Both the position numbers and the translations under genes were made by a program. Source: Oscillospiraceae bacterium (lineage in GTDB: Bacteria; Bacillota; Clostridia; Oscillospirales; Oscillospiraceae). From it: a DNA stretch of 36,470 nt. The DNA is taken from contig JAAWCD010000118.1 in the NCBI GenBank assembly GCA_022793095.1, positions 1 through 36,470 on the forward strand, in the 5' to 3' direction. Below are positions 24,573 to 33,008 of this stretch, in pieces. Position 1 is the first letter of the stretch. Each line of letters starts with the position of its first letter. Under the pieces are notes generated by a model. The model ran no database searches, was not told the DNA's origin, and was given only the letters and a program-made list of their open reading frames with translations.

Positions 24573-25139
24573 TCAGTACCTTCCCGCGTAAGTTTTTTTC
24601 GCCTCAGCGGTCCATTTCCTGACAAATTCCGTCTTCGCGGCTGTATAAGCGTCCCGATTGTGCTCAAACCGCTTCCATAATCCCAGCTTCAGCGCCTCGT
24701 ATTCCCTGGCTGTTTCCGGGTGCTCCCTTAAATAATCCCTGAAATACAATTCGTCGTTGTCTCCCAGATAGCGGAGATGCACATGAAACACTTTTCCGGC
24801 GAATCCATCCGTTTCATATCCCCGGTTAAAGGATATTCTGTCCGCTTCCGCCGACATCCGAATAAATCCCCGCTCTTCTATGGCCTTCGCAATATGCTCA
24901 AGTTCCGAGCCTCTCGATACTTCCACCAGCACGTCAACAATGTCCTTTGCCCATATCCCGGCGACAGCCGTGCTCCCAATATGGCTGATCCGCTCCACCG
25001 GACATTCCGGCAATCCGCTTCTCAGAAGGGTTTCGATTTCATCATAGAATTCGCTCCATTGGCTGCGGTGCGCCACAAGGCAGATGGGAAACAGCTCCCA
25101 CAATTCCTCCAGAGACATTTCCGTCAGTTCTTTTCCCAT
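24573..25139 (-). CDS. GrpB family protein
   Basis: A 188-residue protein of the GrpB family, which has a nucleotidyltransferase-like fold. The family motif appears as ERISHIGSTAVAGIWAKDIVDVLVEV, followed by GFIRMSAEADRISFNRGY and FHVHLRYLGDNDELYFRDYLREHPE. Members are widespread but their substrate is unknown; some sit at the end of coenzyme A kinase proteins. GAGGAGG precedes the ATG at 25139. It is divergent from rimP and transcribed alone. Confidence 0.85.
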   Translation of the reverse strand: MGKELTEMSLEELWELFPICLVAHRSQWSEFYDEIETLLRSGLPECPVERISHIGSTAVAGIWAKDIVDVLVEVSRGSELEHIAKAIEERGFIRMSAEADRISFNRGYETDGFAGKVFHVHLRYLGDNDELYFRDYLREHPETAREYEALKLGLWKRFEHNRDAYTAAKTEFVRKWTAEAKKTYAGRY

Positions 25140-25177
25140 GCCCGCGCCTCCTCACAGATTCCAAATTTGCCGCGGTC

Positions 25178-25206
25178 ATTTTATCACGACCGGTTGCAGC
25201 CGTCAA
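25178..25206 (-). promoter_or_regulatory. Promoter of the GrpB gene
   Basis: The minus strand reads TTGACG, 17 bases, TAAAAT. Confidence 0.65.
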
Positions 25207-25276
25207 CGCGCGATTCTTGGCGGAATCCATGAATGAATCCGCACACAAAAATCATTGAGGTTTTTTCAGAAATTCC

Positions 25277-25305
25277 TTGCAATACCGTTTGTAATATGGT
25301 ATACT
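25277..25305 (+). promoter_or_regulatory. Promoter of the rimP-nusA-infB operon
   Basis: TTGCAA, 17 bases, TATACT. The start would be near 25312, about 105 bases before rimP, with the hairpin at 25335-25364 in between. Confidence 0.75.
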
Positions 25306-25334
25306 TGCACCGTTGTATTGTAAGTATCCGTTTC

Positions 25335-25364
25335 AGAGTGGGGTCCCGCCCCGCTCTTTCTTTT
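25335..25364 (+). terminator. Terminator-like hairpin in the rimP leader
   Basis: AGAGTGGGG pairs with CCCCGCTCT (9 bp, one G-T pair) around a 5-base loop, and TTCTTTT follows. It lies between the promoter and rimP, so it is a candidate attenuator of the operon that encodes NusA itself. Confidence 0.6.
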
Positions 25365-25418
25365 CGGAAATTTGAGGGCTGTAAAAATATGGACGCCCAT
25401 AAAGGGCAGGGAGGAACC

Positions 25419-25874
25419 ATGAAAAAAGTGACTGAGGTGACGGCGGAGCTGGCCGCGCCCCTTGCGGCGGAGGCGGGCTGTACCCTTTGGGACGTGGAAT
25501 ATGTACGGGAGGCGGGAAGCTGGTTTCTCCGGGTGTATATTGACCATCCGGAGGGCGTCTCCATCCAGCAGTGCGAGGCGGTGAGCCGCCCTCTGTCCGA
25601 CAAGCTGGACGAGGTGGACCCCATTGAGGGCTCCTATGTGCTGGAGGTGTCCTCCGCCGGCGCGGACCGGCCCCTGAAAAAACCGGAGCACTTCCAGCAG
25701 TTTATGGGCAAGGAGGTCGAGGTCCGGCTGTACCAGGCCAAGGATGGCCGGAAGGAGTTTCACGGCGTCCTCACCGGCTATGAAAACGGGGATGTGACCC
25801 TGGAGGCCGGGGGAGAGGCCCTGACCTTTTTAAAGAAGGAAATCGCATTGGCGCGGCTGTACCTCGCGCTTTAA
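25419..25874 (+). CDS. rimP: Ribosome maturation factor RimP
   Basis: A 151-residue cytoplasmic protein needed for assembly of the small ribosomal subunit. It shows the RimP pattern LWDVEYVREAGSWFLRVYIDHPEGVSIQQCEAVSR, then EGSYVLEVSSAGADRPLKKPEHF and a C-terminal SH3-like domain with ENGDVTLE. The ATG at 25419 follows GGGAGG; the longer open frame upstream covers the promoter. It is the first gene of the classical rimP-nusA-ylxR-ylxQ-infB operon and lies 16 bases before nusA. Confidence 0.93.
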   Translation: MKKVTEVTAELAAPLAAEAGCTLWDVEYVREAGSWFLRVYIDHPEGVSIQQCEAVSRPLSDKLDEVDPIEGSYVLEVSSAGADRPLKKPEHFQQFMGKEVEVRLYQAKDGRKEFHGVLTGYENGDVTLEAGGEALTFLKKEIALARLYLAL

Positions 25875-25890
25875 AAGGAGAGAACAGAAC

Positions 25891-27123
25891 ATGGCAAAAC
25901 GGACCGCAAAGGCCGCAAAGGCCCAGGAGGACAACCGGGAGTTTTTCCTGGCTCTGGACCAGATTGAGAAGGAAAAAGGCATCAAAAAGGAATACATGCT
26001 GGAAAAAATCACCCAGGCTCTCGTCTCCGCCTACAAGCGGGACCACGAGGGAGCGGGGGACAACATCACCGTGCTCACCGACGAGGCGAAGGGCGCCATC
26101 CGCATGATTATCAAGCGGGACGTGGTGGAGACGGTGGACGATCCCAATACGGAAATTTCCCTGGAGGAGGCCCGTGAGGTGCTGCCTAACGTGCAGCTGG
26201 GCGACGTGGTGAGCCGGGAGATCAAGACCAAAAACTTCGGCCGCATCGCCGCGCAGACCGCCCGGCAGGTCATCATTCAGGGCATCCGCGAGGCGGAGCG
26301 GGGCATGGTCTTCGACGAGTTCACCTCCAAAACCCAGGAGATTCTGACCGGCGTGGTGACCCGGGTGGACCCCAGAACCGGAGCCGCTTCCCTGAAAATC
26401 GGGTCCGGGTCCGAGACCACCGAGGCCCTGCTCACGCCTGGCGAACAGGTGCGGGGAGAGGTCTGCCGGGAGGGCGACCGGCTGAAGGTGTATGTGGTGG
26501 ACGTCCGCCGCTCCACCCGCGGCCCCCAAGTGCTGATTTCCCGGACCCACTTCGGGCTGGTCAAGCGGCTCTTCGAGCTGGAGGTGCCGGAAATCTTCGA
26601 CGGCACGGTGGAAATCCGCTCCATTGCCCGTGAAGCGGGCAGCCGCACCAAAATGGCGGTTTGGTCCAATGACCCCGAGGTGGACCCCATCGGCGCCTGC
26701 GTGGGTACCCGGGGCGCCCGTGTCTCCGCCATTGTGGAGGAGCTGAAGGGCGAAAAGGTGGATATCATCAAATACAGCGAGGACCCGGCGGAGTACATCG
26801 CCGCCGCCCTCTCTCCAGCGGATGTCATCAGCGTGACCACGCTGTCCGACGGCAAGTGCTGCCGGGTGGTGGTGCCGGACGACCAGCTCTCCCTGGCCAT
26901 CGGCAAGGAGGGGCAGAACGCCCGGCTGGCGGCCAAGCTGACAGGCTACAAAATCGACATCAAGCCCGCCTCCGCACCCGAGGAGCCGGAGGAAGAGGCC
27001 GGAGAGGCGCTTCCGGAAGCGGATCTGCTGGAAGCAGATGATGCGGTGATGGACGGGGAACCGGCGGAAGCCGTTGAACCGGCAGAGGAAGAGGCCGAAG
27101 CCGGGGATGATCCGGAAGCGTGA
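25891..27123 (+). CDS. nusA: Transcription factor NusA
   Basis: A 410-residue RNA polymerase-binding factor for pausing, termination and antitermination. The N-terminal domain (1-~135) starts after a short basic lead and shows [23 protein letters not shown]. The S1 domain follows ([18 protein letters not shown]), then two KH domains, including [20 protein letters not shown] and [26 protein letters not shown]. The last 60 residues are an acidic Glu/Ala tail. AAAAGGAGAG precedes the ATG. It is followed by a 193-base gap containing repeats. Confidence 0.95.
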   Translation: MAKRTAKAAKAQEDNREFFLALDQIEKEKGIKKEYMLEKITQALVSAYKRDHEGAGDNITVLTDEAKGAIRMIIKRDVVETVDDPNTEISLEEAREVLPNVQLGDVVSREIKTKNFGRIAAQTARQVIIQGIREAERGMVFDEFTSKTQEILTGVVTRVDPRTGAASLKIGSGSETTEALLTPGEQVRGEVCREGDRLKVYVVDVRRSTRGPQVLISRTHFGLVKRLFELEVPEIFDGTVEIRSIAREAGSRTKMAVWSNDPEVDPIGACVGTRGARVSAIVEELKGEKVDIIKYSEDPAEYIAAALSPADVISVTTLSDGKCCRVVVPDDQLSLAIGKEGQNARLAAKLTGYKIDIKPASAPEEPEEEAGEALPEADLLEADDAVMDGEPAEAVEPAEEEAEAGDDPEA

Positions 27124-27133
27124 CCAGGGAAGC

Positions 27134-27155
27134 GGCCCGATGAGGTCATCGGGCC
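27134..27155. repeat. GATGA..TCATC palindrome, third copy
   Basis: A perfect 22-base palindrome beginning GGCCCGATGA and ending TCATCGGGCC, the same as the two at 19707-19802. It lies ten bases after the nusA stop and upstream of repeat copy 9. Confidence 0.75.
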
Positions 27156-27260
27156 CTGCGTGCGGTGGGTTTGAACCGGTGCAGTGGAACCCTTTGGCGC
27201 GGCGGGGCCGTACTCCGGAGGGCAGCGCGCCCCTTGGAAACCGCCGCACCGCCGCCAGCA

Positions 27261-27297
27261 TAAAGTTCTTTCGCTTCCTTTCTTTCAAGAAAGGAAG
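27261..27297 (-). repeat. Dispersed intergenic palindrome, copy 9
   Basis: TAAAGTTCTTT tail then TTCCTTTCTTTCAAGAAAGGAA core. It ends just before the ylxR ribosome site, so it lies within the operon's message between nusA and ylxR. Confidence 0.8.
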
Positions 27298-27316
27298 AAA
27301 AAAGGAGGATCGTACC

Positions 27317-27589
27317 ATGCCAAAGAAGATTCCCATGCGGCAGTGCCTGGGCTGCCGGGAGATGAGGGCCAAGCGGGAGCTGATCCGGGTGGTCCGGTCC
27401 CCGGAGGGGGAGGTCTCCCTGGACTTTAAGGGCAAGAAGGCCGGCCGGGGCGCTTACCTCTGCCCTAACCCCGCGTGCCTGGCCAGGGCCAGAAAGTCAA
27501 AGGCGCTGGAACGGGCTTTCAACATTCCCATTCCAGCAGAGGTCTACGAGGGCCTGGAGGCCCAAATGAGGGAGGAAACCCATGAATAG
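27317..27589 (+). CDS. ylxR: YlxR (RnpM) family RNA-binding protein
   Basis: A 90-residue basic protein of the YlxR/DUF448 family, described as binding the RNase P RNA. The motifs MRQCLGCREMRAKRELIRVVR and GKKAGRGAYLCPNPACLARARKSKALERAF are clear, including the GRGAY(L/V)C pattern. AAAGGAGG precedes the ATG at 27317; the frame is open further upstream only through the repeat. It lies between nusA and ylxQ as usual and overlaps ylxQ by eight bases. Confidence 0.92.
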   Translation: MPKKIPMRQCLGCREMRAKRELIRVVRSPEGEVSLDFKGKKAGRGAYLCPNPACLARARKSKALERAFNIPIPAEVYEGLEAQMREETHE

Positions 27590-28205
27590 CACACTTCATC
27601 TTCTGGGCATCGCCCGGAAGGCAGGCAAGCTGGAGCTGGGCGAGGAGCCCACCGGCGCGGCCGCCCGGGCCCGGCAGGCAAAGCTGCTGGTGGTAGCTCA
27701 GGACGCGGCGGAAAACACCTTCCGGCGGGTCCGGCACTTTGCCAGCGCAGGCAATGCCGTCTGGATTTCCGTGCCCTTCACCAAGGCGGAAATCGGCGCG
27801 GCCGTGGGCCGCACCTCCTGCGCCATGCTGGCGGTGATGGACGTGGGCCTGGCCTCCGCCCTGGTGCAGAAGCTGGCGGCGGCAGACCCGGAGAAATACG
27901 CCGTCACCGCCCAGAGCATGGAGGAAAAGGCAGCGCGGGCCCTCCAGCGGCAAAGGGAAAAGCGGGCCCACGAAAAGAATCTGCGGGAGGGCAAGCGGAA
28001 GCCCTGGGCTGCGCCGCCCAAGGAGCAGAAGGCCGGTCCCGCGGCCAGGAAGCGAAAGCCCGGCAGGGTGGAGCAGCGCGCTGGAGCCAAGCCGGTCAAC
28101 GTATCCCAGAAAAAAGGTCCCACTCCCAAGGGGCGGATGACCGTTCTGGGCAAGCTGCCTTCTCAGGGTAAGCTGCCCAGGCCGTCCCGCCGCCGGGAAC
28201 CGTGA
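27582..28205 (+). CDS. ylxQ: L7Ae-family ribosome-associated protein YlxQ with long basic tail
   Basis: A 207-residue protein. Residues 1-~100 form an L7Ae/L30e RNA-binding domain (LLGIARKAGKLELGEEPT, AKLLVVAQDAAENT, RTSCAMLAVMDVGLASALVQKL). Residues ~110-207 are a Lys/Arg/Pro-rich tail without recognisable fold. YlxQ proteins are usually about 100 residues, so the tail nearly doubles the length and is likely a disordered RNA-binding extension. GGGAGG precedes the ATG, and the start overlaps the end of ylxR. Confidence 0.88.
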   Translation: MNSTLHLLGIARKAGKLELGEEPTGAAARARQAKLLVVAQDAAENTFRRVRHFASAGNAVWISVPFTKAEIGAAVGRTSCAMLAVMDVGLASALVQKLAAADPEKYAVTAQSMEEKAARALQRQREKRAHEKNLREGKRKPWAAPPKEQKAGPAARKRKPGRVEQRAGAKPVNVSQKKGPTPKGRMTVLGKLPSQGKLPRPSRRREP

Positions 28206-28240
28206 GGCCGGGTGCCCTTCAGGGGCCGGAAGAATCAACC

Positions 28241-28294
28241 GCTTGTTCCAACGCAAGCGCACAACAGTCTTTGCGCGTTTCCGTTGGAACAAGC
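28241..28294 (+). promoter_or_regulatory. Structured leader hairpin before infB
   Basis: GCTTGTTCCAACG (28241-28253) and CGTTGGAACAAGC (28282-28294) form a perfect 13-bp stem. Inside it, GCGCA and TGCGC form a second stem. No T tail follows; the infB ribosome site (28307-28313) begins 12 bases later. It may be an RNA element or processing site between ylxQ and infB. Confidence 0.55.
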
Positions 28295-28319
28295 ACCAAT
28301 CCAATCGGAGGTGTTGCAT

Positions 28320-30725
28320 TTGAGTATCGAAAACAAGTATCGGGTGCATGAGGTGGCCAAGGACTTTGGCAAGAGCACCAAGGCGGTCACGGACATCCTG
28401 ACCGAGTACGCGTCCACGCCCAAAAATCACATGCAGGTGCTGACGGACGGGGAACTGTCCATCATCTTTGACTACCTGACCCAGCAGAACCAGGTGGAAA
28501 GCATTGAGGTTATCTTTGCCGACACCTATCACGAGCCCAAGCCCGCCAAGGCGGAGCAGGCTCCCGCCAGCGGGAAGGCCCCGGCCAAGGCCGGGAAGCC
28601 GGCCGGCGGACAGAGCGCCCAAAACAATCAGAAGCCTGCCCAGAACAACGGCCAGCCCAAGCATCAAAACCAGAATCAGCCCCAGGGACAGAATCAAGGC
28701 CAGCGGAAGCCTCAGCAGCAATCCGCCGCGCCGGCCACCAAGGTGCCCCAGAAAAAGCTGGTGGACACCCGCAAGGGCGGCGACGTGAACCTGGCCAAGT
28801 ATGACGAGCGGCTGGAGCAGCTGGCTCCAGAGAAGGCCAACCGCATGAAGGCGGGCAAGCAGAAGTTCCAGGGCCGTCAGAACAACCAGCGCCGGGGCGG
28901 CAATTTCGGCAGCAAGCGGCGCCAGGAGGAGCAGGAGAAAATGCGCCGGCTCCAGCTGGAAATTGCCAAGAAGACCCCGCTGACCGTCAAGATTCCCGAC
29001 GAAATCGGCGTGGGCGAGCTGGCCCAGCGGATGAAGAAGTCCGGTGCTGAGGTGGTCAAGCATCTGATGAAGCTGGGTGTCATGGCCTCCCTCAGCGAGA
29101 TTATCGACTACGACACCGCCGCTCTGGTTGCCATGGAGCTGGGCTGCAAGGTGGAGAAGGAAGTTATCGTCACCATCGAAGAGCGGCTCATCGACGTCAG
29201 TGAGGACAAAGAAGAAGATCTGGTGTCCCGCGCGCCGGTAGTGGTGGTCATGGGCCATGTGGACCACGGCAAGACCTCCCTGCTCGATTACGTCCGCAGC
29301 AGCCATGTGGCGGCGGGCGAGGCCGGCGGCATCACCCAGCATATCGGCGCTTATCAGGTCGAGGTCAACGACCAGCTGATTACCTTCCTGGACACGCCGG
29401 GCCACGAGGCGTTCACCGCCATGCGGGCACGAGGCGCCATGATTACCGACGTGGCTATTCTGGTGGTGGCGGCGGACGACGGCATCATGCCTCAGACCGT
29501 GGAATCCATCAACCACGCCAAGGCGGCCAATATTCCCATCATCGTGGCTATCAACAAGATGGATAAGCCGGACGCCAACCCGGAGCGTATCAAGCAGCAG
29601 CTCACGGAATATGAGCTGGTGGCCGAGGACTGGGGCGGCGAGACCATCATCTGCCCTATCTCCGCGAAGACTGGCGACGGCATTGACAACCTGCTGGAAA
29701 TGGTGCTTCTGACCGCGGAAATGCGGGAGCTGAAGGCCAATCCCAACCGTTCCGCCCACGGCGCGGTCATTGAAGCCCGGCTGGACAAGGGCCGGGGCCC
29801 GGTGGCGACAATGCTGGTTCAAAACGGCACCCTGCATCAGGGCGACGTGATCATTGCCGGCACGGCGGTGGGCCGTGTCCGGGCCATGACCGACGCCAAG
29901 GGCCGGAAGCTCCAGAATGCGGGCCCCTCGGTGCCGGTGGAAATCATCGGCATGAGCGAGGTGCCTTCGGCTGGCGACGACTTCCACGCGGTTGCTGATG
30001 AGCGGATGGCCCGTGAGCTGGTGGAGCAGCGGAAGACAGAGCAGAAGAACGCCATGTCCGCGCCTGTTCACAAGGTGAGCCTGGAGGATCTGTTCTCCCA
30101 GATCAAGGAGGGCGAGATGAAGGACCTGAACATTATCGTCAAGGCGGATGTTCAGGGCTCTGCGGAGGCGGTGAGGGCCAGCCTGGAGAAGCTGAGCAAC
30201 GAAGAGGTCCGGGTCCGGGTCATTCATTGCGCGGTGGGAGCGGTCAGCGAGAGCGACGTGATGCTGGCAGCCACCTCCGGGGCCATCATCGTAGGCTTCA
30301 ACGTGCGTCCCGCAGCCAACGCTAAGGATTCCGCCTTCCGCAGCAATGTGGACATGCGGCTCTACCGGGTCATTTACGACTGCATCAACGAGATTGAGGC
30401 GGCCATGAAGGGCATGCTGGCACCCAAGTTCAAGGAAGTGGAGCTGGGCCGGGCGGAGGTCCGGAACGTGTTCAAGATCACCAACGTGGGCATGGTGGCC
30501 GGCACCTACGTGCTGGAGGGCAAGATGCAGCGCAATGCCCAGATGCGGCTGGTTCGGGACGGCATTGTCATTCACGACGGCGTAATCGCCTCCCTCCAGC
30601 GGTTTAAGGACAGCGTGAAGGAGGTCGCCGCCGGATATGAGTGCGGCATCACCTTCGAGAAATATCAGGACATCAAGGAAGGCGATATTATCGAGGCCTA
30701 CCTGATGGAGGAAATTGAGCGGTAA
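28320..30725 (+). CDS. infB: Translation initiation factor IF-2
   Basis: An 801-residue GTPase that brings initiator tRNA to the 30S subunit. The N-terminal domain ([21 protein letters not shown]) is followed by a Pro/Gln/Asn-rich linker and a second IF2-N domain ([29 protein letters not shown]). The GTP-binding domain begins near residue 310 with [21 protein letters not shown] and SAKTGDG follow. Domains II-IV complete the protein (VGTIVEAR-like [25 protein letters not shown]). I place the start at a TTG (28320), six bases after GGAGGTG; the upstream ATG at 28212 would add residues coded by the leader hairpin. A strong terminator follows. Confidence 0.95.
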   Translation: MSIENKYRVHEVAKDFGKSTKAVTDILTEYASTPKNHMQVLTDGELSIIFDYLTQQNQVESIEVIFADTYHEPKPAKAEQAPASGKAPAKAGKPAGGQSAQNNQKPAQNNGQPKHQNQNQPQGQNQGQRKPQQQSAAPATKVPQKKLVDTRKGGDVNLAKYDERLEQLAPEKANRMKAGKQKFQGRQNNQRRGGNFGSKRRQEEQEKMRRLQLEIAKKTPLTVKIPDEIGVGELAQRMKKSGAEVVKHLMKLGVMASLSEIIDYDTAALVAMELGCKVEKEVIVTIEERLIDVSEDKEEDLVSRAPVVVVMGHVDHGKTSLLDYVRSSHVAAGEAGGITQHIGAYQVEVNDQLITFLDTPGHEAFTAMRARGAMITDVAILVVAADDGIMPQTVESINHAKAANIPIIVAINKMDKPDANPERIKQQLTEYELVAEDWGGETIICPISAKTGDGIDNLLEMVLLTAEMRELKANPNRSAHGAVIEARLDKGRGPVATMLVQNGTLHQGDVIIAGTAVGRVRAMTDAKGRKLQNAGPSVPVEIIGMSEVPSAGDDFHAVADERMARELVEQRKTEQKNAMSAPVHKVSLEDLFSQIKEGEMKDLNIIVKADVQGSAEAVRASLEKLSNEEVRVRVIHCAVGAVSESDVMLAATSGAIIVGFNVRPAANAKDSAFRSNVDMRLYRVIYDCINEIEAAMKGMLAPKFKEVELGRAEVRNVFKITNVGMVAGTYVLEGKMQRNAQMRLVRDGIVIHDGVIASLQRFKDSVKEVAAGYECGITFEKYQDIKEGDIIEAYLMEEIER

Positions 30726-31108
30726 AAAAAATGAGCTTCCCTTCCGGCCAGACGGCTGGAAGGGAAGCTTTTTATTGGATTCGGCTGAAAATATGGGGAA
30801 ATGTCCAGGTCATCATACAGGCTGCATTTAAAGTGGATGATGACAGAGGCGCGCTCCTCTGCGGTCATTTTCTCCAGCATCCAGTCCGGGAAGACCGTGT
30901 AAACCTCGTGAAGAGTAAATTCCCCCTTTTCCAGGAGGTATTGCTCTACGGTCTTCTCACCAGGACTGACAATCCAGTATTCCCGGACGCCGCAGGTCTC
31001 GTATACGTCTTTTTTGTATTTCTTACCGGCGGGCGGCCGCACGCGAAAGCGGGGGCCTCGCCCCCCTTTCACACGATCCCCCACGCAAAGCCCTGGCCGT
31101 TTTGTCAT
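30698..31108 (-). pseudogene. Truncated Uma2 (DUF820)-type nuclease remnant
   Basis: The minus strand has an open frame of 136 codons. From about codon 29 (base 31024) it matches the C-terminal part of Uma2/DUF820 proteins (KKDVYETCGVREYWIVSPGEKTVEQYLLEKGEFTLHE). The N-terminal half, with the catalytic acidic residues, is missing. The first 28 codons come from the dispersed repeat at 31028-31116, not from the gene. The last codons run through the infB terminator into the end of infB. It is therefore most likely a broken, non-functional gene truncated by repeat insertion. Confidence 0.7.
30734..30773 (+). terminator. Terminator of the rimP-infB operon
   Basis: AGCTTCCCTTCC pairs perfectly with GGAAGGGAAGCT, with further pairing inside, followed by TTTTTA. 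It begins nine bases after the infB stop. Confidence 0.92.
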
Positions 31109-31116
31109 CCTATTTT
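31028..31116 (-). repeat. Dispersed 90-base repeat, copy A
   Basis: Read on the minus strand it begins AAAATAGGATGACAAAAC and contains GTGTGAAAGGGGGGCGA and CCCCCGCTTTCGCGTGC. The same sequence recurs on the plus strand at 36350-36439 with about ten differences. It abuts the MITE-like element on one side and the broken Uma2 gene on the other. Confidence 0.85.
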
Positions 31117-31283
31117 AAGGAACCGCTGATTTCATCCACGCGCACGTCTTGACGGCGAAATTTCCGCCTGGACTTCGTGAAAAAAGTTTGAAATCTTTTT
31201 GGATTCCTGCACTTTTTGTCACTCGTCAGGCAAAAATTTCGATCGCCAATCCGCACACGCCGATGAAATCAGCGGTTCCTTAA
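31115..31283. mobile_element. MITE-like element with 22-bp terminal inverted repeats
   Basis: A 169-bp segment whose ends, 31115-31136 and 31262-31283, are perfect 22-bp inverted repeats starting TTAAGGAACCGCTGATTTC. It carries no gene. The outer TTAA (or TA) at each end may be target sequence rather than repeat. Inside, GGCGAAATTT (about 31153) and AAATTTCGATCGCC form further imperfect symmetry. It is too short to code for a transposase, so it would be moved in trans. Confidence 0.8.
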
Positions 31284-31305
31284 CTTTCCCCTTGTTCGGC
31301 AAGCT

Positions 31306-31337
31306 GAACGGCCGCTGAAGCAATTCAGCGGCCGTTC
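31306..31337 (-). terminator. Terminator-like hairpin after pyruvate kinase
   Basis: GAACGGCCGCTGAA pairs perfectly with its mirror (14 bp, 4-base loop). The T run is poor, but the stem is strong and lies about 40 bases after the pyk stop. Confidence 0.55.
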
Positions 31338-31338
31338 A

Positions 31339-31376
31339 TTAAAGTTCTTTTGGTTCTTTTCGTTCAAGAAAAGAAC
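31339..31376 (-). repeat. Dispersed intergenic palindrome, copy 10
   Basis: TTAAAGTTCTTTT tail then TTCTTTTCGTTCAAGAAAAGAA core; it ends one base before the pyk stop codon. Confidence 0.8.
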
Positions 31377-31377
31377 A

Positions 31378-32811
31378 TTACTCCTCGGTCTCGACCTCCA
31401 TGATGTGGGCCTTGATGAGGTTGGTGGCGCCAGTCCGGCCCAGAGGCACGCCGGCGGTGATGACCACGATATCCCCATTATCAACCAGCCGCTCCTTCCA
31501 GGCGCACTCAGCGCAGAGGGCGAACAGCCGGTCAGTGGAGTCCACGGAGCCAGACATCATGGGGAATACGCCCCAGAGCAGGGCCATCTGGCGGCGGCGC
31601 TTCTCGCTCATGGTCATGGCGGCCACCGGGCAGGCGGGACGGAACCGGGCAATCATGCGGGCGGTGTGGCCGGACAGCGTGGCCGCCACAATGGCCTTGG
31701 CTCCCAGATCCATGGCCGTCATACAGCAGGTATGGGAAATGGCGGTGTTGATGCCCGGATTCTCCGGAAGCCGGGTCTCGCGGAACCGCTTCCAATAGTC
31801 AATGGAATCCTCCGCCTCCGTGGCCACCCGGACCATGGTCTGAAGCGCCTCCAGAGGATATTTGCCGCCAGCGGTCTCGCCGGAGAGCATCACACAGCTG
31901 GCGCCGTCAAACACGGCGTTGGCCACATCGGAAACCTCGGCACGGGTGGGCCGGGGGTTACGCATCATGGAATCCAGCATCTGCGTGGCGATGATGACGG
32001 GCTTGCCGATGGAGGTGCACATTTTAATCATATGCTTCTGGAGAATGGGCACCTTGTGGGCCGGAATCTCCACACCCAGGTCGCCCCGGGCCACCATAAT
32101 GGCGTCGGCGGCCGCAGTGATCTCATCCAAGTTGTCCACGCCCTCCTGGTTCTCAATCTTGGCGATGATCTGCACGTCGTCACCGCCGCAGGCGTGGAGA
32201 ACCTGACGGATTTCCTCCACATCAGAGGCCTTCCGCACAAAAGAGGCCGCGATATAGTCAAAGTCATTCTCTACACCAAACCGGATGTCGTCCTTGTCCT
32301 TCTCCGTCAGAGCGGGAAGCTGAATGTGGACGCCGGGAATGTTGATGCTCTTATTGTTGGACAGAGGACCGCCGCTTTCCACCACGCAGTGAATGTCCTG
32401 GCCCTGAACGTCCTGAACCCGCAGGCCCACCAAGCCGTCGTCAATCAGGATCACGCAGTCCGGTCCGACCTCCTGGTGCAGGTTATCATATGTAACCGCG
32501 ACCATTGTGCTGTCGCCTTCCACGTCCCGTGTGGTCAGAATAAAGGGCTCGCCGGGCGTCAGGTTGATCGGCCCGCCGGCAAAGGTCTTGATCCGGATTT
32601 CCGGTCCCTTGGTGTCCAGGATGGTAGCCACAGGCCGGCCCATGGTGTCCCGAACGCTCTTGAGCTTCTGGAGCATGGCCAGATGGCTTTCGTGGGTGCC
32701 GTGAGAGAAATTGAACCGGGCGGCATTCATGCCGGAGCGGATCAGCTGGCGCAGCATATCCTCGCTGTCCACAGCGGGGCCAAGGGTGCAGATGACTTTG
32801 GTTTTCCTCAT
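31378..32811 (-). CDS. pyk: Pyruvate kinase
   Basis: A 477-residue glycolytic enzyme converting phosphoenolpyruvate and ADP to pyruvate and ATP. It begins RKTKVICTLGPA, with the conserved NFSHG and LDTKGPEIR. The catalytic lysine and metal site lie in IIAKIENQEGVDNLDEI and ARGDLGVEIP, and the family signature continues in MLDSMMRNPRPTRAEVSDVANAVFDG. The C-terminal allosteric domain follows to VITAGVPLGRTGATN. The length is that of the ordinary three-domain form, without the extra PEP-utiliser domain found in some Firmicutes. It is preceded by a promoter and a cre site. Confidence 0.95.
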   Translation of the reverse strand: MRKTKVICTLGPAVDSEDMLRQLIRSGMNAARFNFSHGTHESHLAMLQKLKSVRDTMGRPVATILDTKGPEIRIKTFAGGPINLTPGEPFILTTRDVEGDSTMVAVTYDNLHQEVGPDCVILIDDGLVGLRVQDVQGQDIHCVVESGGPLSNNKSINIPGVHIQLPALTEKDKDDIRFGVENDFDYIAASFVRKASDVEEIRQVLHACGGDDVQIIAKIENQEGVDNLDEITAAADAIMVARGDLGVEIPAHKVPILQKHMIKMCTSIGKPVIIATQMLDSMMRNPRPTRAEVSDVANAVFDGASCVMLSGETAGGKYPLEALQTMVRVATEAEDSIDYWKRFRETRLPENPGINTAISHTCCMTAMDLGAKAIVAATLSGHTARMIARFRPACPVAAMTMSEKRRRQMALLWGVFPMMSGSVDSTDRLFALCAECAWKERLVDNGDIVVITAGVPLGRTGATNLIKAHIMEVETEE

Positions 32812-32848
32812 AGTGCGGTCCTCCCATCAGAAATGTTGAAAAGATGGA

Positions 32849-32862
32849 TGAAAACGTTTTCA
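32849..32862. promoter_or_regulatory. Catabolite response element (cre) for CcpA
   Basis: TGAAAACGTTTTCA fits the cre consensus TGWAANCGNTNWCA at every position and is part of an 18-bp palindrome (32847-32864). It lies just downstream of the predicted pyk start site, a position usually linked to repression. Confidence 0.8.
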
Positions 32863-32873
32863 TCGGTGAGTCT

Positions 32874-32902
32874 ATCATACGCCAAAATGATCATTTTGTG
32901 AA
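32874..32902 (-). promoter_or_regulatory. pyk: Promoter of pyruvate kinase
   Basis: The minus strand reads TTCACA, 17 bases, TATGAT. The spacer contains a perfect 16-bp palindrome CAAAATGATCATTTTG (32883-32898), which could be a second operator. Confidence 0.7.
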
Positions 32903-33008
32903 GCAGAAAAATGAAAATTTTTTGAAAAATTTATCACTGGATTTTATACGTTCTTTACATACTATTTCCCAGTATTTTCATTTTCCGTTGAATTCAGGGC
33001 GGTATTTT

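Noticed and set aside
27519..30575. A 1018-codon minus-strand frame opposite ylxQ and infB
   Set aside because: Long only because of GC-rich codon bias in infB; it is antisense to well-identified genes and shows no domain.
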